From assembly GCA_964465945.1 (NCBI GenBank), contig CAYXMM010000003.1, forward strand, positions 124,001-188,000: a DNA stretch of 64,000 nucleotides, read 5' to 3'. Both the position numbers and the translations under genes were made by a program. This DNA comes from JAJRPT01 sp964465945 (lineage in GTDB: Bacteria > Bacteroidota > Ignavibacteria > Kapaibacteriales > UBA2268). Of the stretch, positions 1 to 7,144 are shown one piece after another; within the stretch, counting starts at the first letter, position 1; each line of letters begins with the position of its first letter. Below the pieces are notes generated by a model. It ran no database searches, was not told the origin of the DNA, and saw only the letters and a list, made by a program, of their open reading frames with translations.

Positions 1-147
1 GGTTGCTTTTCGGAAGGTAACAGCATAGAAGAAGCATTAGAAAACACAAAAGAAGCAATTTTTTGTTATTTAGAAGGTCTGGAAAAAGTTAATAATTATA
101 GAACTCAAAATCATGACATAATTAGGGAACTTGAGGTTATAATTTGA
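1..147 (+). CDS. hicB: HicB-family antitoxin, C-terminal part (5' end outside window)
   Basis: The frame is open from base 1 to the TGA at 145-147 and gives 48 residues, beginning GCFSEGNSIEEALENTKEAI and ending LEVII. The run of acidic and Ala/Glu residues (SIEEALENTKEAI) followed by a short helix is the usual end of the partial-RNase-H fold of HicB antitoxins. HicB binds and neutralises HicA and represses the operon. The gene is cut by the window edge, so start, length and any DNA-binding domain cannot be seen. The assignment leans on the hicA gene that overlaps its stop codon. Confidence 0.8.
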   Translation, partial: GCFSEGNSIEEALENTKEAIFCYLEGLEKVNNYRTQNHDIIRELEVII

Positions 148-359
148 GTAATACTTTTTCTGGTAAAGACGTAATAAAAGTATTAAAAAAGTTAGGATAT
201 TCTATTGATCATCAAAGGGGTAGCCATATATTTTTGTACAATCCTGAATTAAATAATAGTGTTATTGTTCCTAACCATAAAGAATTAAAAAAGGGTACAT
301 TACATAATATTTTAAAGAAAGCAAAGTTAAGTGTTACAGATTTACAAAAAAGTAAGTAA
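144..359 (+). CDS. hicA: HicA-family mRNA interferase toxin
   Basis: The 71-residue protein has the compact HicA dsRBD-like fold signature: GKDVIKVLKKLGY, then the motif QRGSHIFL carrying the catalytic histidine (His28), then a basic VPNHKELKKGTL segment. HicA cleaves mRNA when not bound by HicB. The start is a TTG at 144-146 that overlaps the hicB TGA (ATTGA). There is no independent ribosome site, so translation is probably coupled to hicB. Length is normal for the family (60-80 residues). Antitoxin-first gene order is seen here, the reverse of the E. coli hicAB order but common in other bacteria. Confidence 0.88.
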   Translation: MSNTFSGKDVIKVLKKLGYSIDHQRGSHIFLYNPELNNSVIVPNHKELKKGTLHNILKKAKLSVTDLQKSK

Positions 360-390
360 ATATTTATTATTTTTATTTGAATTTATTTTT

Positions 391-431
391 TTAACTGGAT
401 TTTTCGCTTCGCTCAAAATGACGGGAGTGGT
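391..431. repeat. Bacteroidota-style extragenic repeat fragment
   Basis: The stretch contains TTTTTCGCTTCGCTCAAAAT followed by GACGGG. This resembles the 'cgctccgctcagaatgacgg' sequence scattered between genes in many Bacteroidota genomes (recalled, not searched). A related core, AGCTCAGAATGA, occurs at 7078-7089. No ORF runs through it. Confidence 0.4.
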
Positions 432-491
432 GTTTTTTTGTGCTTAATTTAAAAGAACTTTTATTCTTGAATTTATATTTTTATTTTCAAC

Positions 492-516
492 AAAAAAAGC
501 CCTAAAAAATAGGGCT
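492..516 (-). terminator. Rho-independent terminator of the 546-1016 gene
   Basis: AGCCCT (498-503) pairs with AGGGCT (511-516) around an A/T loop. On the minus strand it is followed by a T tract (bases 492-497). It lies 30 nt after the lipoprotein stop codon. Confidence 0.75.
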
Positions 517-545
517 AATTAAAAATATTATGAAGACAAAATTAA

Positions 546-1016
546 TTAGTTATTTATAAGATTAAATTCAATTTCATTAATTGCCTTAAATTCTACTAAT
601 TCATTGTCTTTGTTATACTCACCTTTGAAAAATAAGTTATCTGAAACTTTAGCTGTTACGCTAACGATTGGGTCACCAGTAACTATAACCTTTTGTTGAC
701 CATAAATAAAAGGGATATACCAACTATAGTGGCTGATAACAACATTTGTTAACCCAATTGCCCCCGGAACAGATTCAATAGCGTTATCAACTGCTTCCTT
801 AAAAGTAGAAGCATCAAAAATATTGCCAGTAGGAATTATTATAATTATACTTACTACTGCTTCACCTTCAGCACTTTTTTTGGTAATACTATAGTTTTTA
901 TTAAAATCAATATTCTTTGTACTCAATAGTGTAAAATCATGAGACCTTATTGTGCATGAACTTAGAATAGCTCCAATTAATAAAAATAAACTTATGATTG
1001 ATAAATATTTTTTCAT
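546..1016 (-). CDS. Small lipoprotein, paralogue of the upstream gene
   Basis: The 156-residue protein has a lysine-rich start, a hydrophobic signal segment and a lipobox ending LSSC at residue 21, so it should be a lipid-anchored envelope protein. After the Cys come the strings LLSTKNIDF and FKEAVDNAIESVPGAIGL, then a beta-rich C-terminus ending KAINEIEFNLI. The gene at 1019-1507 has the same strings in the same order (LISTKNFDV, LKQAIDNAIASIPGCVAL, KINEMEYNII), so the two are tandem duplicates separated by 2 nt. I do not recognise the family with certainty; it resembles uncharacterised TRL-like or DUF6567-like lipoproteins. A terminator follows. Confidence 0.75.
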   Translation of the reverse strand: MKKYLSIISLFLLIGAILSSCTIRSHDFTLLSTKNIDFNKNYSITKKSAEGEAVVSIIIIIPTGNIFDASTFKEAVDNAIESVPGAIGLTNVVISHYSWYIPFIYGQQKVIVTGDPIVSVTAKVSDNLFFKGEYNKDNELVEFKAINEIEFNLINN

Positions 1017-1018
1017 TT

Positions 1019-1507
1019 TTATTCTCCTGACTTAATTATGTTATATTCCATTTCATTTATTTTATCTACGCTTTCAACACTTAGGTCATCATTCATATAG
1101 ACCTTGTAGTAATTACTTTGACTATTGTCTTGGCTTAATACGGCAATTCTTGGGTCTATTATAGCATCACCTTCAACTTCAATTGAAGAATACCCATATA
1201 ATAATAGCCACATAAATTTGCTAGTTATTACACCATTTGACAATGCTACACAACCCGGAATAGAAGCTATAGCGTTATCAATTGCTTGTTTAAGCATTTG
1301 ACCATGACCAGAATAGAGCTTGGTTGGGAAAAACAAAATTATATGAACTTTTTCCTCTTCTGTTGCCCTTTGAGTAGTAACTTTATACTCTTTCATTCTT
1401 GTTACATCAAAATTCTTTGTAGAAATTAAAGTATAGTCTACAATCCTTTGAGAACAAGAAGCTAAAATGAATGAAAATACAAAAATTAATGCTATGTATT
1501 TTTTCAT
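1019..1507 (-). CDS. Small lipoprotein, tandem paralogue
   Basis: The reading frame extends upstream to 1549, but the ATG at 1507 is preferred: it has AAGGGG about 7 nt upstream and puts the lysines and hydrophobic signal at the N-terminus. From there the protein has 162 residues with lipobox ILASC. The body repeats the motifs of the next gene (STKNFDV, AIDNAIASIPGC) and also carries a hydrophobic MWLLLYGY segment where the neighbour has WYIPFIYG. The pair probably forms one transcript. Function is unknown; a surface or periplasmic role follows only from the lipobox. Confidence 0.75.
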   Translation of the reverse strand: MKKYIALIFVFSFILASCSQRIVDYTLISTKNFDVTRMKEYKVTTQRATEEEKVHIILFFPTKLYSGHGQMLKQAIDNAIASIPGCVALSNGVITSKFMWLLLYGYSSIEVEGDAIIDPRIAVLSQDNSQSNYYKVYMNDDLSVESVDKINEMEYNIIKSGE

Positions 1508-1612
1508 AAAAAAACCCCTTATTGAATAAATAAAAATGCAATATAACAATATTTTAAAAAAAAAATTTAATATTCTAATACTGTATTATTTTACAAAATA
1601 AATTAGATTAAA

Positions 1613-1639
1613 TAAAAATGCCGAATATATCTTCGGCAT
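1613..1639 (-). terminator. Terminator of thrS
   Basis: The 8-bp stem ATGCCGAA (1618-1625) / TTCGGCAT (1632-1639) has a 6-nt loop and is followed on the minus strand by a T run (1613-1617). It begins 6 nt after the thrS stop. Confidence 0.85.
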
Positions 1640-1644
1640 TTCAA

Positions 1645-3561
1645 TTACTTAGTTGGGTCTGGTTGAGAATCAAAAATATTTAGTAATTCTTGAATTGTTT
1701 TTGTTCCTAAGTCTCCAACCCCGTGTTCTCTTAATGCAACTGTTTGAGTTTCTTGCTCTTTTGGTCCTACGATAATTGAATATGAAATTTTCTTCTGCTC
1801 TGATTCTGCTATTTTCCTTTGAATCTTCTCTGCTCTCGCATCTATTTCAACTCTATAGCCAAGTTCTTTCAATTTATCATTTATAGATTGGGCATAATCC
1901 ATTGTTTTATCTGAAATTGGTAGAATTGATACTTGGACAGGTGCTAACCAGAACGGGAAGTTACCAGCGTAATGTTCTATTAAAATTGATACAAATCTTT
2001 CCATAGAGCCAAAAGGTGCTCTGTGAATTATCACTGGTCTATGTTTTTCGTTATCTGAGCCAGTGTAGACTAATTCAAATCGCTCTGGCATCACATAATC
2101 GACTTGTACTGTGCCTAATTGCCATTTTCTACCGATTACGTCTTTCACAATGAAGTCTATTTTCGGTCCGTAGAATGATGCTTCGCCTCTTCCAATGAAA
2201 TAGTCTAATTTAAGTTCATCGGCTACGTCTTTTACAATTCCTTCTGCTTTTTCCCAGAGAGCTATATCCCCAGCATATTTATCTTTTACGTCATCTCGGA
2301 AAGATAAACGTGTGCTTACTTCCATTCCGAATGTTGTGAAGACAAGTTGAGTTAATTCTATGCAATTTATTAATTCATCTTTAAGTTGTTCTTCTGTGCA
2401 ATAAATGTGGGCATCATCTTGAGTGAAGCCACGTACTCTTGATAAGCCTGAGAGTTCGCCTGATTGTTCGTATCTGTAAACTGTCCCAAATTCAGCTAAT
2501 CTTAAAGGTAAATCACGATAAGAGCGTGGTTCGTTGTCATAAATTTTATGGTGATGAGGGCAGTTCATTGGTTTTAGCATATATTCTTCGTCTTCAACTT
2601 TCATTGGTGCAAATTGCGACTCTTTATAATATGGGTAATGACCTGATGTTCTGTATAGATTTAAGTTCCCGATATGTGGTGTTATAACTTCTACATATCC
2701 TCTTTTCATAAGTTCATCTTTAATAAATGCTTCTAATTTCCTCCGTACAAAAGCGCCTTTTGGTAGCCAAACTGGTAAGCCAGCACCAACTTCTGGGCTT
2801 ATCATATATAAGCCAAGTTCTTTACCTAATTTTCTGTGGTCTCTTTTTTCGGCTTCTTCACGTAAGGTAATCCATTCATCTAATTGTGTTTTTTTTGGAA
2901 ATGAAATCCCATAAATTCTGGTCATCATTTTCTTGTTAGAATCACCTCTCCAATATGCTCCGGCAATAGAAGTCAATTTAATTGCTTTAATCCAGCTTGT
3001 GTCAGGGACGTGTCCACCACGGCATAAATCTACGAAGTTACCTTGTGTGCAATAGGTGATTTTTTGACCTTTGAAGTCTTCTAATAAATCAATTTTATAT
3101 TCATTTCCTATTTGTTTATAGTAATCATAAGCTTCCTGCCATTCCCATTCGTTCATAATGAACTCGCTTTTATTTTTGGCAAGTTCTGACATTTTTGCTT
3201 CAACTTTACCTAAATCCTCAGTTGTAATTTTTATATCGCCTAAGTCTATGTCATAATAAAAGCCTTGCTCAATAGCGGGTCCAATTCCAAATTTAACACT
3301 TGGGTATAGTTCTTGCAATGCTTCCGCTAATAAATGGGCGGACGAGTGCCAGAACATTTCCTTGCCTTCTTCATCATTAAATGTAAGTATTTTAATATGA
3401 GCGTCTTCTGTTACTTTGGTATTAATTTCTTTTTTTATTCCGTTCAATAAAATTCCAACTGAGTTTCTTGCTAAACCTTCAGAAATTGACTTTGCAATGT
3501 CATATCCGCTTGTTCCATTTTCAAACTCTTTTTGACTTCCGTCAGGTAAAGTTATTTTCAT
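1645..3561 (-). CDS. thrS: Threonine-tRNA ligase
   Basis: This 638-residue class II synthetase charges tRNA-Thr in the cytoplasm. Domain order is complete: TGS domain (1-60), the editing domain with the metal-site-like HxxxH (His72, His76) and CxxxH (Cys180, His184), the catalytic core with NCPHHH and the motif 2 region FGTVYRYEQSGELSGLSRVR, the zinc-core and motif 3 region, and a C-terminal anticodon-binding domain from about 535. Length matches the family (about 640). A TATATTTG box lies 31-38 nt upstream of the ATG, and a terminator follows directly, so it looks like a single-gene unit. No T-box-like leader is visible. Confidence 0.98.
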   Translation of the reverse strand: MKITLPDGSQKEFENGTSGYDIAKSISEGLARNSVGILLNGIKKEINTKVTEDAHIKILTFNDEEGKEMFWHSSAHLLAEALQELYPSVKFGIGPAIEQGFYYDIDLGDIKITTEDLGKVEAKMSELAKNKSEFIMNEWEWQEAYDYYKQIGNEYKIDLLEDFKGQKITYCTQGNFVDLCRGGHVPDTSWIKAIKLTSIAGAYWRGDSNKKMMTRIYGISFPKKTQLDEWITLREEAEKRDHRKLGKELGLYMISPEVGAGLPVWLPKGAFVRRKLEAFIKDELMKRGYVEVITPHIGNLNLYRTSGHYPYYKESQFAPMKVEDEEYMLKPMNCPHHHKIYDNEPRSYRDLPLRLAEFGTVYRYEQSGELSGLSRVRGFTQDDAHIYCTEEQLKDELINCIELTQLVFTTFGMEVSTRLSFRDDVKDKYAGDIALWEKAEGIVKDVADELKLDYFIGRGEASFYGPKIDFIVKDVIGRKWQLGTVQVDYVMPERFELVYTGSDNEKHRPVIIHRAPFGSMERFVSILIEHYAGNFPFWLAPVQVSILPISDKTMDYAQSINDKLKELGYRVEIDARAEKIQRKIAESEQKKISYSIIVGPKEQETQTVALREHGVGDLGTKTIQELLNIFDSQPDPTK

Positions 3562-3591
3562 ATAAATTCCAATTTTGCTTTAATTATTTTA

Positions 3592-3599
3592 CAAATATA
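3592..3599 (-). promoter_or_regulatory. -7 box of thrS promoter
   Basis: Read on the minus strand this is TATATTTG, an exact match to TAnnTTTG, placed 31-38 nt before the thrS ATG. No clear TTTG is seen at the -33 position. Confidence 0.5.
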
Positions 3600-3809
3600 A
3601 GAAAGTTAAAGAATTTAATTATATGAACTAATTTGTAAAGAATTTTATGCTTAGTAATCTCTAATTTCTGGCATAATAATTTTAAGTTTTTAATCAAGTA
3701 TGTCAATTAATAATATTATTTTATAATTATTTAGTAATTCGAGAATTTCTTAAATTATTATTGGTAATTAATTATATAATAATATTTATATATATATCAA
3801 GGGTTTAGT

Positions 3810-4610
3810 TTGGTAAATGACTCTACAGTCTTGTTCTTTATGGGCAAATTTATAGTTGGAATGCTTGTTTTTGTCCGTGTAACTGGAATATTAGTAACCG
3901 CACCGCTATTTAGGTCGTCGGCTATTATTCCTCATGTCAAAGTTATGATTGCAGTCATACTGGCTACTATTATAACTTCTGCTTTGTGGAAAGAACACCC
4001 TACAATTGAATTTCACCTTTGGAATATGATTTTTTTGGTTTTTAAAGAGCTATTTGTTGGTTTGATGCTTGGATTTGTAACAAATACGGTTTTCTGGGCA
4101 GCGAGAATGGCTGGTGGGCTTATTGATATGGATATGGGTTATCAGACTGCGACACTGTTTGACCGCGATAATTCAAATCCTTCACTTGTTGGGGAATTAA
4201 AGGAGCTTATCGTGCTAATGGTGTTCTTATTTATAAATGGGCATTATTATATTTTTGAGGCAATTTTCTTTTCAGTTAAAGCGATTCCGTTGACGACTAT
4301 GTCTATATCTGAAAGTTCTGTTACTTTGTTGATGAAAATGGCAACATCTGTGTTTATTCTTGGAATTAAGATGGCTTCACCTGTTTTAATATCCTTATTT
4401 CTAACAAATTTATCACTTGCTTTGTTGGCAAGGGTTGCTCCCCAAACGAATATATTTATTTTAAGTTTTCAGTTAAAAGTGGCAGTTGGTTTGATAATTT
4501 TAATGGCATCTGTGCCGTTGTTTGTTGTTATTGCAAAGTATTCTCTTGCAAACGTTCAAGACCAACTTTACACATTTTTATTAACATTATACCCCGGACG
4601 AGTTCCATAA
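3810..4610 (+). CDS. fliR: Flagellar export apparatus protein FliR
   Basis: This 266-residue inner-membrane protein has about six hydrophobic segments. Family landmarks include FVRVTGILVTAPLF near the N-terminus, FKELFVGLMLGFV (about 80), AARMAGGLIDMDMGY (about 98-112) and a C-terminal hydrophobic pair. FliR forms the export gate of the flagellar type III system with FliP and FliQ. The start is TTG at 3810, preceded by AAGGG at 3799-3803; an in-frame ATG ten codons later is the alternative. flhB follows after 15 nt. No other flagellar gene is in the window. Confidence 0.93.
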   Translation: MVNDSTVLFFMGKFIVGMLVFVRVTGILVTAPLFRSSAIIPHVKVMIAVILATIITSALWKEHPTIEFHLWNMIFLVFKELFVGLMLGFVTNTVFWAARMAGGLIDMDMGYQTATLFDRDNSNPSLVGELKELIVLMVFLFINGHYYIFEAIFFSVKAIPLTTMSISESSVTLLMKMATSVFILGIKMASPVLISLFLTNLSLALLARVAPQTNIFILSFQLKVAVGLIILMASVPLFVVIAKYSLANVQDQLYTFLLTLYPGRVP

Positions 4611-4625
4611 TAGGATAAATAAACT

Positions 4626-5717
4626 ATGGCAGAGAATAAAGACGGACAAGAAAAAACCGAAGACGCCAGCCGGAAGCGGTTAGACGATGGTCGAGAAAGA
4701 GGTCAAGTATCAAAGAGTATGGATATTACTACATCAGCCGTACTATTGATAGGTGGGCTTGCCGTGTTTGTTTTTGGTATTCCTTTGATTAACAATTATA
4801 TGAGTTTTATGACTTCTGTTCTGCAAAATTCGGCTCAAATTAATGTTAATTACGAAAACTTTATTGCTTATTATCCTAAAATTATCGCTTATATAGCTGG
4901 GTTAATCCTTCCTGTGATTTCTATTATTTTCTTTATTATTCTAACTTCTGAAGTTAGTCAAGTTGGTATGAAAGTCGCATGGAAGAAATTCTCAGAATTT
5001 GAAGATTTTAAAAAGATTTTTAAGTTTGGGGAAGGGCTTAAAAAAATCTTCTTTTCTTCAAGGTCAGTTTTTGAATTAATTAAAAATTTCGCAAAAATTA
5101 TTGTGCTTGGTGCTATCATTTTTACAACTATTTATAGTAATATTGATGATATACTAACTGTTGGCGAGAAACCGTTTATGGCTATTGGGCTTTTGATGAG
5201 TAATTTAGCATTAGAGATGCTTCTAAAAATGGGTATTATTTATGTGCTTATTGCGGTTGCTGATTTTATATATCAAAAGTGGAAATTCAAGCAAGATATG
5301 AAAATGACTAAGCAAGAGGTCAAAGAGGAACATAAACAGATGGAGGGCGATCCAAAAGTTAAAGGGCAATTTAGAAGTTTGATGCGACAAAGGATTCGTA
5401 AGGCGATGATTAACGCTGTGGGTGAAGCTGATGTTGTAATTACTAACCCAACTCACTTTGCTGTCGCAATAAAATATGACCAGAGTGCAATGGGGGCGCC
5501 TCGTGTAATAGCAAAAGGTGCGGATTTTATTGCTCAACAGATACGTGAAAAAGCTAAAGAAAACAATGTTATTATTTACGAAGAGCCACCTCTGGCAAGA
5601 GCTTTATACTATAATGTTGAAGTGAATCAAGAGATTCCTGAGAATTTATTCCGTGCTGTTGCAGAAGTGTTGGCTTATGTTTATTCGTTAAAAGGCACAA
5701 ATAATAAATTTAATTAA
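4626..5717 (+). CDS. flhB: Flagellar export apparatus protein FlhB
   Basis: The 363-residue protein has a charged N-terminus (QEKTEDASRKRLDDGRERGQ), four membrane segments between about 35 and 215, and a cytoplasmic domain with the autocleavage motif NPTH (Asn274-His277). Cleavage between Asn and Pro switches the export substrate from hook to filament. The conserved KKxFFSxRSVFELIKNFAKI-type segment (about 139-159) and EEPPLARALYY are also present. It sits directly behind fliR, as in many flagellar loci, but flhA does not follow. The intact NPTH argues for a working gate. Confidence 0.96.
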   Translation: MAENKDGQEKTEDASRKRLDDGRERGQVSKSMDITTSAVLLIGGLAVFVFGIPLINNYMSFMTSVLQNSAQINVNYENFIAYYPKIIAYIAGLILPVISIIFFIILTSEVSQVGMKVAWKKFSEFEDFKKIFKFGEGLKKIFFSSRSVFELIKNFAKIIVLGAIIFTTIYSNIDDILTVGEKPFMAIGLLMSNLALEMLLKMGIIYVLIAVADFIYQKWKFKQDMKMTKQEVKEEHKQMEGDPKVKGQFRSLMRQRIRKAMINAVGEADVVITNPTHFAVAIKYDQSAMGAPRVIAKGADFIAQQIREKAKENNVIIYEEPPLARALYYNVEVNQEIPENLFRAVAEVLAYVYSLKGTNNKFN

Positions 5718-5749
5718 ATTTAAAGTGTAAATAAATACATAGATTTTCA

Positions 5750-5757
5750 TATTTTTG
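5750..5757 (+). promoter_or_regulatory. -7 box ahead of lipoprotein operon
   Basis: TATTTTTG matches TAnnTTTG and lies 25-32 nt before the ATG at 5782. Confidence 0.5.
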
Positions 5758-5781
5758 CGATAAAAATTATAAATAATTATT

Positions 5782-6141
5782 ATGAAATACTTTTCTGTTT
5801 TAATTTTACTTCTATTTTTGCTTTCATGTGCACCTAGATACGACTATGGCTCGCTTAGTTATATGCGAAAAGGTGCGCATAAAAATCTAATACTTCAAGA
5901 TTTTAATATTGATGCAGACGACGTTTTTAAATATTCTAAAGATTCATTAAATTATGAAGTTTATGCTCAAAAATATTTTGTTGTGTCTGATAATAGTATT
6001 TATGGGGGTGGGACTTATGATTATTTTGTTTTTATCTTTAAAGATAATCTATTAGTTAATTGTGGGACATTAGAAGATTTGCGAAGAAGTGAAAGTGAAA
6101 TTGATAGGGGAATTGCTAAATTTATTACGGAGGAACTATGA
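5782..6141 (+). CDS. Small lipoprotein, first of three
   Basis: This 119-residue protein has a short signal peptide and lipobox FLLSC (Cys at 16). The mature part has YMRKGAHKN, the beta-strand pair YDYFVFIFKDNLLVNCGT and a helical end. That arrangement, strand-strand-D-x-L followed by a helix, is reminiscent of BamE/SmpA-like lipoproteins, although the usual GMxxxEV motif is not present. Its TGA overlaps the ATG of the next gene (ATGA at 6138-6141), so translation is coupled. Function unknown. Confidence 0.7.
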   Translation: MKYFSVLILLLFLLSCAPRYDYGSLSYMRKGAHKNLILQDFNIDADDVFKYSKDSLNYEVYAQKYFVVSDNSIYGGGTYDYFVFIFKDNLLVNCGTLEDLRRSESEIDRGIAKFITEEL

Positions 6142-6560
6142 AATATATAGCGATAATATTTATTTCAATGTGTTTATTCTCTTGTACCTTGCCAATAGTC
6201 GGAACTAATAAGTTTAATCGAATTTATAAAGGAATGGAGAAGCCAGATGCTCGGTTCTCTGTTAAAGATAGACCTGATTTTTCTGATAAACTCTTTTTTG
6301 AAAATCAGAATTTTGATTATGATGTTTATTTAATTCATTTGACTACTTATACTGAAAAAAGAACGGAAAATAGACCAAATTATATTGGAGGAACTGACAC
6401 ATATAATGTTACTGAAACAACAAGTTATAGCTATCCTTATGTAATTTTATATTTAGATAATAAGGTATATTTTCAAGGGTTTATTTGGGAATTTAAAAGT
6501 AATGTTAATCCAAAAATCTATGGTTTAGGTGAAGCTTTGAGGAGGGAAATAAATGTTTAA
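6138..6560 (+). CDS. Small lipoprotein, second of three
   Basis: The 140-residue protein has lipobox CLFSC at about 16 and then RIYKGMEKPDARF, an unusual Thr/Tyr-rich stretch (TTYTEKRTENRPNYIGGTD) and a strand ending PYVILYLDNKVYFQG. The last element corresponds to YFVFIFKDNLLVNCG in the gene before it. The predicted ribosome site (GGAGG at about 6130) lies inside the upstream gene. Overlap with both neighbours indicates one operon. Family not recognised. Confidence 0.7.
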   Translation: MKYIAIIFISMCLFSCTLPIVGTNKFNRIYKGMEKPDARFSVKDRPDFSDKLFFENQNFDYDVYLIHLTTYTEKRTENRPNYIGGTDTYNVTETTSYSYPYVILYLDNKVYFQGFIWEFKSNVNPKIYGLGEALRREINV

Positions 6561-6906
6561 TAAATATTTAAGAAAAGTGTTATTACTTGCTTTACTAACT
6601 TTGTTTGTTGCCTGTAGTTCTTACTTATATAAACACGGGAATATTGAACTTTATAAAACAACATTTTCTGATTTTCAAGAAACAGATGCTTCAATTTCAG
6701 AAAAGTATATTGTAAAACTGGATAGTAACAATAGGTATTTATTAATTGAATCGAGTGTAAAGCACGCTCCTGGTCAAATGACATATTTATATGCTTTCCG
6801 AAATGATACTTTATTATATTTTGGTTACCCTTATCAATTTTCACAAAGTAGTGATAAAATTATTAATGAACTTGGGAAGTATTTTAATACTTTGCCACAA
6901 GATTAA
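6553..6906 (+). CDS. Small lipoprotein, third of three
   Basis: The 117-residue protein has a positively charged start (MFNKYLRK), a Leu-rich signal segment and lipobox FVACS (Cys21). The C-terminal half has MTYLYAFRNDTLLYFGYPYQ followed by a helix, again the strand-D-x-L-strand pattern of the two preceding genes. The start overlaps the previous gene by 8 nt and has GAGGGAAAT just upstream. The three genes look like diverged paralogues kept together. No function can be assigned. Confidence 0.7.
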   Translation: MFNKYLRKVLLLALLTLFVACSSYLYKHGNIELYKTTFSDFQETDASISEKYIVKLDSNNRYLLIESSVKHAPGQMTYLYAFRNDTLLYFGYPYQFSQSSDKIINELGKYFNTLPQD

Positions 6907-6944
6907 GAGTGATAATAGTTTTTTAGTGCATTTCAACTCCACTC

Positions 6945-7136
6945 AATACCCTCCCCAGTGGAGGACTTTTGATTTATTTCGTCTGCAAGAGATTGTAGAT
7001 TTTTTTAATACAAAACACCCCGTCGGCAAGCCGACACCCCTCTAATAGAGGGGAATTTTTTGAGGTTTTGTCGGTTTAGCTCAGAATGATGAGCAGGCAA
7101 CCCCTCTTAACCCTCCACGAAGGGGAGGACTTTTGA
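6945..7136. repeat. Composite hairpin-rich extragenic repeat
   Basis: The block contains four perfect or near-perfect hairpins: CCTCC/GGAGG (6950-6964), GTCGGC-AA-GCCGAC (7022-7035), CCCCTCT-AAT-AGAGGGG (7037-7053) and CCTCC/GGAGG (7112-7128). It is bracketed by a direct repeat, GGAGGACTTTTGA at 6960-6972 and 7124-7136. Base composition is far richer in C and G than the surroundings. No protein frame fits. It lies between convergent genes and may also stop transcription. Confidence 0.65.
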
Positions 7137-7144
7137 ATAAAGTG

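Noticed and set aside
3562..3809. T-box or ribosomal-type leader upstream of thrS
   Set aside because: No specifier loop, T-box sequence or attenuator hairpin is seen between the putative promoter and the thrS start.
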